This document shows, one piece after another, positions 22,640-34,725 of a stretch of DNA of 64,000 bases. Origin of the DNA: Salticus scenicus (lineage: Eukaryota; Arthropoda; Arachnida; Araneae; Salticidae). Below the pieces are notes generated by a model. It made no database searches and was not told where the DNA came from. It saw only the letters and a list, made by a program, of their open reading frames with translations. The number at the start of each line of letters is the position of its first letter. Positions within the stretch are counted from its first letter, which is position 1. The stretch covers positions 268,223,830 to 268,287,829 of the forward strand of contig OZ005648.1 in the NCBI GenBank assembly GCA_963930645.1, given 5' to 3'. The position numbers and the translations under genes are program-made.

Positions 22640-23414
22640 ACTTAAAAAATCTGACGTGGTTACTCACAGTAATTTCTCGTATGGTACTAGCTTTAGGGAC
22701 TGTTTTATATTTCTGAGGGGGGCTGCCCTCCTTTTAACCCCGTTTAATTAATGTAACTACATTCATAAAACTTTAAAAATTGTTTTTGCATCTAAAAATG
22801 TATTTAAAATAATTCTACTTGCTAATCTTAATCAATATTTAGAAATAGCATCTTTACATGATCTTCAAAATACTAAATTTGAATGTGTTAGATTTATTTC
22901 TTTTTAAGTTGCTGATAACAGACACAGAGACCAACTGCTAAAAACTTCTGAGGGAGCTTTAAAATGTATAATTATAGTAAAATCTCAATGTCAACAGTGG
23001 ACCCCAGACAACATTCTGTTTACAATATAAGTAAGAGAAAGTAATTATCATTCTTGAATGATTTCCTTGTACAAGGTTTAATTTAATTTACTAATGCACT
23101 TTCACCAATTATAGCTAATAAAAAAGAATGTATTCGTTTAATATCAGATACACCTGTAAATTGTACTCACAGCACATAATGTACTGAATGTTAACATAGT
23201 TAAAAAATAAAAATACCACCACTTGAAATGTACTTTGAGAATGAATATGAAATCTTTTGTGTGGCCTTGTAAGAACATAATCAATACTTTTCTTACTATA
23301 TTCTGTATATACTTTTGTGTATATAAGAAATATGCGTTTATTTCATTTTGTTTAGTACAATCTGTACCAACAAGGAAATTTAGCTCAATTTCAATACTTT
23401 TGAATGTTCTAGTA
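22640..23414. other. AT-rich DNA, no gene seen
   Basis: No recognisable coding or repeat ends; one 'tatagtaaaatctcaatgtc' phrase at 22974 resembles pogo-type ends but lacks a partner. Confidence 0.45.
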
Positions 23415-23850
23415 CAGTGGTCGCCAACTGGTGGTCCATAATGTTCGAATGATGTTGTAATGACATTATATGCATTTCTTAATTAAAATTAAAAAATACA
23501 TTGATAAACACCTTACTTCGGCTTCATCGTTAATTGCAAGAAGCTTTTCGTGGGAGGATCCTCCCCCTTCTCAATTGCAAACTTGTTGAAGTGGGCATTG
23601 GCTATTTATAGCTTCGTCCTGCTCTTTCAGCAGGTAGCACCACTGAAAGAGCAAGACGAATGGTGACAATAGAAACAAGCCATTTATATGTCAAAGCATT
23701 ATTTTTTAAGTGACATTTAATGCTGAAGTGAGGCAAAACATATCAGCCATAAAAGTTTTATGGAATTGTTATATCCCAATGAGACATTGGATGGCACTAC
23801 GAGTCCATAGTAAAGCTGAAATGTTGCTAGGTAATAAATGACATGATCAA
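23415..23850 (+). mobile_element. hAT (Charlie-like) left end
   Basis: Starts CAGTGGTCGCCAACTGGTGG, the typical head of zinc-finger-type hAT elements. It is followed by GC-richer sequence with a small hairpin around 'gaggatcctcc' at 23561-23575 and an imperfect repeat 'gcaggtagcaccactgaaagagcaagacga'. No transposase and no clear right end; a similar right end (…CTACCACTG) lies far away at 61252. Confidence 0.45.
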
Positions 23851-23852
23851 CG

Positions 23853-23966
23853 AAAGAGCAAACAATGCGCTTCCTCAGAAAGTAACAGTGTATGTTATGC
23901 TGTTTGAACTAGTGGTTACCGTTATGTATATATATGTAAATATATGTTTTTGTAACTGTTAAAGTA
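23853..23966 (+). repeat. Dispersed repeat, copy 1 (copy 2 at 26091-26219)
   Basis: The two stretches share 'cagtgtatgttatgctgtttgaact', 'ccgttatgtatatatat' and 'atgtttttgt.act.ttaaagta'. They lie either side of the 24.3-26.0 kb block and may mark an old duplication or two copies of one element. Confidence 0.75.
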
Positions 23967-24060
23967 CAGGTATTGGACAAAATAGTAAACACCCTCATTT
24001 TTTACATTTTGTCGAATATCTTGAAAAACACTTAATGTGTTGTTCTTGAATTTTAGGAAT
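23967..24060 (+). mobile_element. Possible Tc1-type left end
   Basis: The phrase TACAGGTATTGGACAAAATA at 23966-23985 resembles Tc1-family termini after a TA. No partner end or transposase was found before 24340. Confidence 0.25.
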
Positions 24061-24339
24061 AAGGAAAACATGTCTTTCCTCATATTTTTCAGCAAAGATT
24101 TGGTCATGAAGACTCTTAGGGGATGAATAACAAATCCAATAAAATAAAAAATATTTAAGATTACCCTGTACCTGGAAGTTTATCAATTCATCTGCAAATT
24201 TTAGATATGGTTATAAATGTTATAGTTCATACGTGTGTAGAGTTTTGTGAGGATAGCTTGAATATTTAAAGAGTTATAAATATTTTATTAAAAAATGCAA
24301 AGTTTTTTCTTTATAACTCAAGGATGCTACTTTTAAGCT

Positions 24340-24690
24340 GAACGGCGGATTTCCGCCCCTCAAACTAACGATTGGCGATGAAACAGGCCATCAAAGTCAT
24401 GCAATTTACAATCTTTCTCCATCTACAATATAAATATAAATATTAAACTTACTTTATTGGATTTTAGAACCTATAAAGAGGTAGGATTGCTCAGTATTTC
24501 TCATATACATAGTTATATTGTCTCCTCCCCCTCCCCCCTTTAAAACTAGCGATTAGCCATTTAACAACCTGACAAAGCTCTGCAATTCTCAATCTTTCTC
24601 CATCCATAATACATGTGTCAGTGTTCATAATAAACTTGTTTTATTAGATTCTAGAACTTATAAATAGGTAGAAGTATTTTCTTATGTGTA
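24340..24690 (+). repeat. Two units of the 183-bp module
   Basis: Two direct copies of the module that forms the seven-unit array at 26985-28230: 'aatctttctccatc' plus 'ttattagattctagaactta' plus a C-rich tract plus 'aactagcgattagcc'. The second copy runs into the roughly 300 bp shared with 6285-6665. Confidence 0.75.
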
Positions 24691-24915
24691 ATTATTTTGT
24701 TTTAAATTATGTTAATATTATTGATTACCATATATACAGACTTTGGATAGTCAGACATATATACAGACTATGGTTTATTTAGAAACTTAAAAATAATTTT
24801 TTATTTGTGATAGAGCACCATTCTTTTATATTACTTAAAATATTATAACATTTTGACTGTAAAATAACTATTTTTAAATTTCTTCTATTCAAATTATATT
24901 TTATATATTATTATA

Positions 24916-25749
24916 CAGTGAAAAACATTTAACACGAAACTGAGGGGACCGAAATATTTTTTCGTGTTAAAAGAATTTCGTGTAAAAAGATTCGTAAAAA
25001 AGTACAAAACTGGCCAATGTTTTCCATGTCGTCAATTATTATTTCCATTTCCTGTAAAACTACTACTAACTGGTATCCATTAGGATAAAAATCCAGTACA
25101 AGTATCACTGTTTTTGGGGAAAAAAAAAAAATCACATATGTTTTACTTCTTTTTCAGCACCATATTGTTCAAAAACTCATCGAGATCATACATTGTTTTA
25201 TTCATCTATGAATTTGAATGCTCATCTAAATAACTGCGGATACTCGTTATTTTCTTCATTTCTGAAGCAGAAGGGTCAATTCATCATCAAAATTTACATA
25301 TGTGGAATTATTTTAATGATGTACACTTTCAAAAATCCCATTGTTGGTGCTGTAAACACATAATTATTGACGGCAACATGTACTAGCATAGTTACCAACG
25401 TTCTAATTTGTTCCAGAGTATTTTTAGCCCTGCCATCAACCCACACCACTTTATAGACTATTTTCCTTCAATATTTAACTATGATAAAATAAGAAAAAAA
25501 AATTACTCTTAAGAAAAAAGTGGTATGGGAATAAAGGCGGGTCTAAAAATGCTTTGGAATAAATTAAAATGCTGGCATCTCTGTTGTAGCACACATGCCA
25601 TTGAAGATCGAAAGCAATTTTTTTTTCGTGTTAAACGATTTTTGTTTTGTGTTAAAAGAAAATAAAATGTATTAAATAGCATAGTATACTGTCTGGACCG
25701 CTGTATTACTTTGTGTTAACCGAGTTTTCATGTTAAACGTATTTCACTG
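24916..25749. mobile_element. pogo/Tigger-type MITE
   Basis: Ends CAGTGAAAAACATTTAACAC and GTTAAACGTATTTCACTG form an inverted repeat, flanked by TA (24914-24915 and 25750-25751). The equivalent site at about 6572 in the dispersed repeat is empty, so insertion and TA duplication are directly supported. Extra 'cgtgttaaa' motifs lie near both ends. No transposase. Confidence 0.9.
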
Positions 25750-25751
25750 TA

Positions 25752-26347
25752 CTTTATATATTAATTATTTTATTGTACATTAATTTATAGAATTCTCATA
25801 AAAATATCAAAAATTTTACTTCATGCATAATTTTCTCTTTTTTTAAATTTGAGTGTTATCCCTGATAATTCTAAAGGTTTTTATCCAAATTTCATGAAAC
25901 TCTCAGAAAACATGACAACATATGCCTAAATCATTATACTATAGTTTAAAATAAATACATTTAATATTCAAAGAGATATGGACAGTTATAGTAAATAATT
26001 TATTACTTTGCATGCACGGACTGTAGCAAAAAAAACTTTGACACAGTTTAACACTCATCTATATAGAGCACCTTATAAAAAAATTCCAATCAGCAAAAGA
26101 GTAAACAATACATTGTCTCGGAAACATATCAGTGTATGTTATGCTGTTTGAACTGGCGGTTCTACCGTTATGTATATATATATATATGGAAATAAATGTT
26201 TTTGTCACTTTTAAAGTAGCTCAGTCCTTTGAAGTTATTGATTAAACATACATTCATCATAAATATGAGTTACATCAAGAATCAAAAACTATTCATGGCA
26301 ACATCTGTCATAGCTACCAAGTGTTCAGATTTTTCAGTTTCATAACA
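25752..26347. other. AT-rich DNA plus dispersed repeat copy 2
   Basis: The first 80 bp continue the host repeat of the MITE. 26091-26219 is the second copy of the dispersed repeat at 23853. The rest is AT-rich. Confidence 0.6.
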
Positions 26348-26450
26348 TCTTTATATATATAAAAGGCAATGTCTGTGTGTGTGTCTGTGGACAGCGTAGC
26401 ATAAAGATGGTAGCTTGGACAGTCTTGTCATTTGACACAAAGGTGATTTT
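26348..26450 (+). mobile_element. Helitron-like 5' end
   Basis: TCTTTATATATATAAAAGGC following an A, then a TGTGTGTGTCTGTGG run and 'agatggtagcttggacagtc', the pattern of arthropod Helitron 5' termini. The same inner block occurs at 5683 in the element that ends in CTAG at 6258. The matching 3' end was not found; the array at 26985-28230 may be internal to it. Confidence 0.45.
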
Positions 26451-26984
26451 ACTATAATTAATCTATGTATTGAATAGTTTTAAGTGTTGACAAACTTGTG
26501 CATATTACATATATACATAATAACATGTAAATATGGGGGTAAACCATGAATTTGTCTCTCGCACAAAGTGTTCCTATTTTTGTTCCTGGTGGGATGGCAG
26601 CTATGTATTTTGCTAAGATATACATCAGTTGATTGTGGTGTGCAGTCTGTAACATTTTTTTTTATTTTGACATTTTTTTCTTTTTAAACATTCGATCGTA
26701 ATTAGTGTCCAGATTACTTTTGATTTTAAATTAAAAGATCTAGAAAAGTATGTGAAAATACTATAAAAATATAAAATTTATCCTTTAAACAAAGCACAAA
26801 ATTTCACTGCTAATTGTAACCTTGCTTTAAAAATCTTGAAATTATTACATAGGAAGAAAAAAAAAAAAAAAAAGATTAGGCCTCATAGCAGGAAATGCGA
26901 GACGCGCGACGTGCGTCGCAGATTTTTTTTTTTAGTCTGCAGATTATTTTCAAATCAACATTATGCCGATTCCAAACCTGCCAA

Positions 26985-28230
26985 TTTTGGCAGGAAAAAT
27001 AGGAATTTTCGATCTTTTTCCATCCACAGCATAATTGTCAAAATTCACTTTAAACATGTTTTATTAAATTCTAGAACCTATAAAGAGGTAGAACTGTTTA
27101 ATATCTCTCACTCATGTAATTTTTTGTGACCCCCCCCCCCTCCCTTACGCATAATAACGATTGGCGATCAAACAGATCGCGGAATCCTTGCAATTTCAAA
27201 TTCTTTTTCCCACCAGCAACATAAATGTCAATATTCTTTAACTTATTTAATTAGATTCCAGAACCTACAAAGAAGTAGAATTGTTCAATATCTCACTCAT
27301 ATTTGTTTTAGTCTCCTCCCCCCCCCCCCCCCCCCCCCACAAAACAGATTGCGGCATCCTTGCAATTTCGAATTTTTTTCCCATCAGCAACATAAATGTC
27401 AATATTCTTTTAAAACATATGTAATTAGATTCCAGAACCTATAAAAAGTAGAATTGTTCAATATTTTACTCACATTTGTTTTAGTCTCTTTCCCCCGCCC
27501 CACCCCCGTCCCAATTACGATCGTTGATCCAACATTCCACATAAGCATTGTAATTTTTAATCATTTTCCATCCACAGCATAAATGTCAATATTCATTTTA
27601 AGCATGCTTTATTAGATTCTAGAACCTATAAAGAAGTAAAATTGTTCAATATCTCACTCATGTAATCCCCCCCCCCCCCCGCCTTGCTAAAGATTGGCAA
27701 TCAAACGGCTCTCGAAATTCTTGTGATTTCAAACATTTCTCCATCCGAAACATAAATCTCGATGTTTTTTTACACTTATTTACTTAGATTCCAGAACCTA
27801 TAAAAAAAAATAGAATTGTTAAATATCTCTCACTCGTATATTTGTTTTACTCCCCCCCTCCCCTCCACCATATGCTAACGATCGGCAATCAAACGCTTCA
27901 CAGAAACATTCTGATTTTCAATCTTTTTATATCCACAGCATAAATGTCAATGTTCATTTTAAACTTACTTTATTACATTCTAGAATCTATAAAGAAGTAG
28001 AATTGTTCAATGTATCTCATTCGTATAATTTGTTGGGACTCCCCAACCCCCAACTCCATAACCATTTGGTACCGATCGGTAATGAAACTTCCTGCAGAAG
28101 TGTTGATTCCCAGTCTTTCTCTATAAGCAGCCTAACTGTCAATATTCGGTTTAAACTTGCTTCATTAAATTGCAGAACCTGTTTAGAGGTAGAATTGTTC
28201 AATATCATTTATTTCTCATGTAATTTTTGT
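26985..28230 (+). repeat. Seven-unit tandem array of a ~183-bp module
   Basis: The key phrase 'catcc.cagcataaatgtcaatattc' recurs at about 27020, 27208, 27380, 27568, 27741, 27927 and 28120, a spacing of 172-193 bp. Each unit also has 'ttagattctagaacctataaagaagtagaattgttcaatat', a pure C tract of 8-18 bp and 'cgattggcgatcaaac'. Open frames crossing it are artefacts. Single or double copies of the module occur at 6285, 24340 and, inverted, inside 33993-35323. Confidence 0.9.
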
Positions 28231-28540
28231 TATTGCTTCTTTGAATATATACAAGATTTTGCATCAATTTCACAGTTTGATGATCTTGACACATTTGTTT
28301 TTGAATACCAGTATTTTTGTAAATGGATCGCTAGCACTATAGAAGAAGAAAGTGGATCTGAAAGGATCAAAGGTTTTTTACGAAAAGTGTTTCAGTGAGC
28401 TGTCAAAGAAAATACCTGTTTACTTATTAAGTTACTTAAATATGCAGTTTCAATTCCAGTATCAGAAGATTTCTGTAAAAGTTGGAGCTCAGACATTGCG
28501 ATGGTGAGCAAAATGCAGTTGTACAGATGACAATGACAAA
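28215..28540 (+). pseudogene. hAT-like transposase C-terminal fragment
   Basis: The frame reads FCKWIASTIEEESG and ends at a TGA near 28396. In the same region a continuation reads NTCLLIKLLKYAVSIPVSED, close to the hAT dimerisation-domain signature in which a run of hydrophobic residues precedes IPVSNAxxER. The diagnostic S-E/ER part is altered. It sits directly after the tandem array. It is short and frameshifted, so assignment to hAT is tentative. Confidence 0.45.
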
Positions 28541-29530
28541 CATCCTGTAATTGTTGATAAAAGAAAATTTGTGCGTCTTACAATCCCTCTATCTGGTTAC
28601 ACAGGAACCAGAAAATTTTAGAAAGCAGCATTATTAATTTCAATGTTTAGAGTCGCTTACTACAAATATTTTACTAGAGTCAGTACAATCAAAATCATAA
28701 ACAAAAATAGTTTTTATACAAAATGAAAGATAATGTGCCTAATGCCCAACTCTTTACCTAGCTATATGTAATCAAAATTTTATAACTACAGTGCTTTGGC
28801 ATATCTAACAGATTAATAACATTAGATAAATGCAAACTTGTGATAAAAATATGCTTACTGAATCCGGTAACTTTTTTTTCCGTAACTTACTGTGAAATTA
28901 TGCTGCAGATTATTTTCTAATGTCTAAATAGCTGTCCCAGATTGACAGAAAAATTTCTGCTACTGGGAGATTAGGGTGCAATTAAAATTTTTTATGCTTT
29001 TAACCAATAAAATGTATGTTTTTATAAAATCTAAAAAAATACTATCAAATTACAAAAGATACTCCTAAATGTCTGTTATACAACAGACTTTTAACAGCCA
29101 CTGAAAAAAATCCTGAAATATATTAAGCATATTTTAAGTCAATATATTAAGCAATATTTAATACATTTAATAGTTATTATTTTTTAATTAGATTGTTTTT
29201 AAAGAACACAACTCATTTATTTTAATGGTAAAATATATAAGAGTTGTGTGTAAAATGTTTCTACGTTTAAATTAAATCTTGTTTTCAGATAAAAATGAAT
29301 TCATCATTTGGCAGCTGAAGGGTTCATTTCTAGTAGATAATGTGTTCAATATTTTGTTCAAGTAGTCTTGATATGGTCTTCATCTTGTTAACTCTAAATA
29401 AATTTTTATGTTGCCATCATTGACCCATATCAGAGTTCCATAGATATTAGTTATATTTAATAGGCAATGTTTGTGTGCTCATTATCTTCAGTAAATATAT
29501 TTCAGCAAGTAAATCGTCAACCCTTTTATA
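28541..29530. other. AT-rich DNA, no gene seen
   Basis: No recognisable coding, ends or repeats, other than a 'taggcaatgtttgtgtgc' phrase at 29461 that resembles the start of the Helitron-like 5' region. Confidence 0.45.
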
Positions 29531-29907
29531 CACTGCTCAAAACAGTTCGGGGATATTATGAGTTTGGTAACAATCATGTAATCAACAACACATGTAACAA
29601 AAATAAAAGAGAAAAAAGATTAAAAAGGAAAATTATAACTTTTATAATGTTGGGGAAATATGCAAATTTAGCTTGTGATATAGAAAACTATACTTTGTAG
29701 ATAAAGAGTGAAAAGCAACCTGCATCATTCTTTCTGTATTAGGAGATTAAAAAAAATTTACGTTGAATGTTTTTAAGCAGCGAACACAATATTTCAAGCA
29801 ACATCACTTATCTGAATTGATAATATAGGCCATTGGTTATTTTATTTAGAGAAGGGTCAAATGCAATCCACTGTAGCAGAAACTTTAGGAGTTTGTCAAA
29901 GTGTCAT

Positions 29908-31483
29908 TTAGAGTTGTAAAATTCTTGAGAATAATCATTCTGAGAATATTCTACTTGAGAATTTTCTTATTGAAGCACTAATAGTGGGTAATTTTGAAAT
30001 GTGTGCCCTGTTTAAGTATTAATTTATGTGCAAGTGTAGAAATTTATGAGATTTTGCTTTTATTAAAATAATCAGATTAATTAAATCTATTTAGTTGTAG
30101 GTATTTAAAAAAAATTATCTTCAAGGCAAAAAGATGAAATCTTAAATTATTGAAGATAAAATCTAGTGATAACTCAAGTAATAAAGGGACAAACCATTAA
30201 ATGAGATTTTTTTTATTTCATTACAGGCACTTATTTTTAAAGGGTGACATTTAACGAAAAATATTTCTAATTATGTTTTTGCTTTAAAATGTTTTGCACT
30301 TATCTATATAAAATAAAAATTATTTTATCGAACATTTACTTAAAGAATAAATAGACATATTTATATGGGACTGTTCACAGTTCAAAAAGAAATTGTTTTT
30401 GTGTAGAAAGAAGTGACAAAACATGTGTAGCTCACAACATAAATTATTAAAAGAAAAAGTAAAAACAGAAACAGAAACAGTTGAGTAAAAACAAAGTAAT
30501 GTCGATGACAAAGAACTGCATGAATTGTCATTAATTAAAGAAGGTAACTTAAATGATCTGTTATCGAAAAACGAAACTATTAACTTTGATTCTAAATTTT
30601 GTATAACAAGTTAGGTTAAAAATGAAATTAATTTTATTTTTAAATTAAAAACTGAAACAACAAATAGCTTAAACAGAACATATTTTATCATTATTTATTA
30701 TAAAATATTGTTTAATTTAAATTTGCTAACTTTTTAGTACAATTTTATTTTTAAACTTGAGCTTTTTATGATTCAGAAATTTTTTTCAAGCAAATTAATT
30801 TTCATGCATACACCCATCAAATTATTGATTCATTAAAAATCATCAACATAATAGATTATAAACTTGTGGCTTAGAATTACAGAAATATGAATTATGTGAA
30901 TTAGATTTTTAACCCTCTGCCGGACGCACCCTGCCTGAGAGGCCCGTTCTGGTTTTTATTCTCTAAATATCCTACACATGATTTTTAATTAAAAAACACC
31001 CATATGGTGACCTTATTAGGAGTGAATAGAAAGTAATAAATGAAAATTTGATGCATAAGTATGAATTTATTGGTTGTAGTACAAGTATTTTAACAATATT
31101 TACCTGGCCTCTCAGGCAGGGTGCGTCTGATTTTGTTCGTCCTACGGGTGCATCTGACATAGAGTTAAGTAAACCCCTAATTATTTTTTAGAAAATCTTT
31201 ATGAGGAGAATACTGTCTTTAAATTTCAAATTTTAGTGGTGGTTTTGTTACAAATGCAAACCTGTAGGCATTAAAAAAATTTAAATTTGTATTTTAATAT
31301 GAAATATTATTCATTATTTGCTATTGAATGCTTTTTGTCACGGAATCAATATTGAACGTTTAAAAAATTGCTTTACGGAGCTTACTGGAGAATATTCTCC
31401 CATTGAAAATTATGAATTGTAAAGAAAATATCATAAAATAAAGTTTGTTTGTTCTAGTTATGCATGTCAAACTGAATAATTCT
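29908..31483. mobile_element. hAT-like element nested in Tc1
   Basis: Flanked by an exact 8 bp duplication AGTGTCAT (29900-29907 and 31484-31491); the Tc1 frame CQSVI-ARL runs on when it is removed. The left end TTAGAGTTGTAAAATTCTTG and the right end (rc AGAATTATTCAG) match only loosely. Internal 'gagaatattctcc' phrases near both ends recall hAT MITEs. A TTAA-MITE (30913-31164) is nested inside. No transposase recognised in 1.3 kb of own sequence. Confidence 0.75.
30913..31164. mobile_element. 252-bp TTAA-flanked MITE with inner palindrome
   Basis: TTAA at 30909-30912 and 31165-31168. Ends CCCTCTGCCGGACGCACCC and, inverted, CTCTATGTCAGATGCACCC. An inner pair CCTGCCTGAGAGGCC / GGCCTCTCAGGCAGG forms a further perfect 15 bp inverted repeat. 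This is a different family from the TTAA elements at 18365 and 35973. Confidence 0.85.
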
Positions 31484-31872
31484 AGTGTCATTGCTAGACT
31501 ATGAAACAGGTTTTTGGAAACTGGAAATGCTTATTAAAAATTAGGACAAAGTCGTATGCCTTCAACAACACAAAATGAGAATGGATATTTAACATTATCA
31601 GCCAGAAGAAACCACACTATGAATGCCACTTTATTGTTACAGCGCCTTCAGAAAACTGCTGGTACCAGAGTCTCGGCTCAAACTGTTCAAAATTGACCCC
31701 ATGCTCACAGACCTATGGTTTGTATTTCATTGACAGTGCATTAATATGCTGCCCGCAGAAGGTAAGCGCAGGAGCATTTCAGATGAAGATGAGTGGAGCA
31801 ATGCACTCTTTACTGATGAATCCCATTTTAATGTTCAACATGATTCGTTTTTCTTCTGGAGAGAACCTAGTA

Positions 31873-33784
31873 GGGTCAGGTGGGGTAAATAGGTCAGTTT
31901 AAAAAAAAAAAACTATGCAAAATTAACTGTAACTGATGCTTTTTAGTTACAGCCAGTAATTATTTGTGTGTTTCGTATTAGTAACTCGAATGTGTTGCTA
32001 AGAAAAACTTTGGTTTTTAACTAATTCAAAAGCAAATTTTACAGTATTTTCTTATCATATTCCAAAAAGCACATTCTTAAGATGAATTTCCTAAACTTTT
32101 GTGAAAAAAAATAAAATAAAATATTAATATTTTGGAGTAAAAAAACACATGTGGGGTAAAATAGGTCAGGTGTTGAATCATGTTAGGCTTAGCAAACATT
32201 AAGTAACTAATTACTTCTTTTTGTGTTTTAAATAACTCCATATGTATTCTTTTAATGTATTAGTTTAAAATTAAGCTATATATTGTTCTGGAGCTATTTC
32301 ATACACATAAACATAGATATAAAATAATTTAATGTTAAGAGAAAAAAAAAAAAAAGCGATACATATTAAAACTGAATCAAAACATTCAGTTTGTAGGTGA
32401 AATTCAAAAAGTTGTTTAATTCGAGCTTATTTAAGAAGGGTGCCAATTTTTCATACAAAGGGCAGGCAGGACACAACCAGGGGTGCAGAATATGTCCGAA
32501 CGCTCGAACGAGGTTCCGGGGAAATTTAAACTGACTGGGGAAATTTTGAATATTTTTTTAAGAGAAAATAAAAATGTAAATCAAAAATAACAATTTGCTA
32601 CTTTGAAGTGCTTATACACTAACAGCGATATTTTTATGTTACACTGTATACTTATTCTCTTAAAGATTTATTACATAGAACAAATGACTTTGTATAGCAA
32701 AGTAGATTTTTGCATTATTGAGGTAAATTTATGTGTTTAGGGGAAATTTCCGAGGTTTGAACATTTTCTGCACCCCTGGACACAACATTCTCAGGAAACT
32801 GTCTGAGAGAAACTCTGCAATTTAGCATCAACTTCAAATGCAAGAGTGGATGAATCTAGATCATCAATCACCAATTTGACTAATTCTAGTGCGACTTCAA
32901 CAGTCATGGAACAGGATAATATTTATATATTCTCCTTTTAGGTACATAAAATCTGCTATTATAAACACTTTATCACCCAAACAAACACTGTCTTCTAAAG
33001 AAGCTTTGAAGAATGCACACAGAAAAAGAACCCATACGCAAATGAAAACAGGAGTAATTTTAACAACCATTTTATTTTTCAAATGATTGTATGACAAAAA
33101 AATCAACAGAGATGCTAAAATCACAGAAACATCAACTGTAAAAGAAACAAAAAAAAACAAGTCTTTCTCAAGAAGAAAATTTGGATAGCATTAATACTAA
33201 TCAATTCGTAAAAGTTAGAAAATGTGTTAATGTAGAATTTCCGGGGAGAAGGTCAAAGAAAATATTTCATGGCATCATTCTTTCACACAATCATGAATAT
33301 TCTGAAATTTTGAAGGAATAAAAAAAAGTTTAAACGGAAGCTCCTATTGGATTTTCCAGTGAAAGATATTTCTGATGTAGATGCATTGTAAATTCTAAAT
33401 GTTCTTCCCGAACTAATGATGGACTATAGAGACATTTTTTTCCCCAAGAGAACACAAAATCGAATTTTTATCAAAAAAAGGAATGTGTATTTGTAATTTT
33501 ATTTGCATGAAGTAAATTGTATTAAAATTTAAAACAATTTTAAAGGATGACTTATTTTACCACAACCCATGGGGTAAAATAAGTCACAAACAGCATATTT
33601 TAAAATTCATTTTTCAGTACAAATTTTTTGTTTTTTTTCAGAGATATTTCTCTTAAATTGTCATGAGGAATATTCATTTGCATATTTTGTGCAATTTTTT
33701 AACAAATGGAACCAATACATTTTCTGCTGTTTAAGTGCAAACATAAAATATGCTGTTTTTGACCTATTTTATCCCACCTGACCC
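31873..33784. mobile_element. pogo-type element nested in Tc1
   Basis: Ends GGGTCAGGTGGGGTAAA and, inverted, GGGTCAGGTGGGATAAAA, flanked by TA (31871-31872 and 33785-33786). Extra copies of the 'tggggtaaaataggtca' motif lie inside at about 32153 and 33568. The plus strand near 32830-33080 has a decayed frame with KNAHRKRTHTQMKTGVILT, which resembles the tail of pogo/jerky-type DDE transposases. A hAT MITE (32478-32778) is nested inside it. Confidence 0.8.
32478..32778. mobile_element. 301-bp hAT-type MITE, third nesting level
   Basis: Ends CAGGGGTGCAGAA and TTCTGCACCCCTG are perfect complements, with an exact 8 bp duplication GACACAAC (32470-32477 and 32779-32786). It sits in the pogo-type element, which sits in the Tc1. 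Confidence 0.93.
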
Positions 33785-33992
33785 TACTCTGAATAATCTT
33801 GCATTTGTGCATGAAAGTTTCTAATTTGTTGGAGGAATAGTGATGGCTTGGGTCAGTATTTCTATCAATGGCTGCATAGATCTGTATATTATCAGAAATG
33901 GAGCATTAATGGCTCAGTGATGTAGGGATCAGATTCTCAGATCTATTGTGGTCGTTTATGGTGAAGCAATTGCGGATGAATTCATTCTAATG

Positions 33993-34693
33993 CAGAGCTG
34001 CCAACCTTGGTGGGAAAAAAAACAGGAGATTTTACATAATTTCAAGGGAGAAAAAGGGAGATTTTACATAATTTCAAGGGAGAAAAAAGGAGATTTACGG
34101 TTTCGTGGAGAAAAACAAAACAAAATTATTTTATTCAATACACGATACTTTTTTAACTAAAAAGACCTAATTATAACTTTTGTTTGATAATTTATATTTT
34201 AAACTTATTGGGGAAAAACAAATAGTTAACAAGTTCATTAACAAAGTCTAAAAATAACTACATATGTAAAGAATTTTGAACCCCTATATCGCTTCAGTTG
34301 GTTCTAAAATCTAATAAAACAACTGGATCGATGTTTTTTTTTATGAACATTGATTCAGAGTTTTTCCCAGATAATTTAAGGGGGGTGCTGCACCTCGCCT
34401 GATCTTTGTTTGGAAGAAAAAAAAAAAAAGAAACACTTTGCCCCGATCTATTTCCTGCCCCCCCCCCCCCATTACTGCATTTGTAGAAAATAACCTAAAT
34501 GCTGTAAATATAAATAAAACTATTGTGTGTGACAATCAGCACATTAACAACAAATAAAAGTACAGAAAAGTTTTAAAACAGACTCTTTCCTTTTTGTATG
34601 CATATTTATAACTAAATTTTTAAATTAAGTGTTTGGATTTTAAATGCCAAATGTGTCCTTAAAAATTCAAATCGCCCTCAAAAATTTAAAAAG

Positions 34694-34725
<32 letters not shown>

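Noticed and set aside
28003..28398. 131-residue open frame taken as one gene
   Set aside because: Its first two thirds translate the last units of the 183 bp array; only the last third looks like a transposase remnant, listed separately.
33570..33784. Direct repeats of 'tggggtaaaataggtca' as independent small elements
   Set aside because: They are internal copies of the end motif of the pogo-type element and have no TA duplications of their own.
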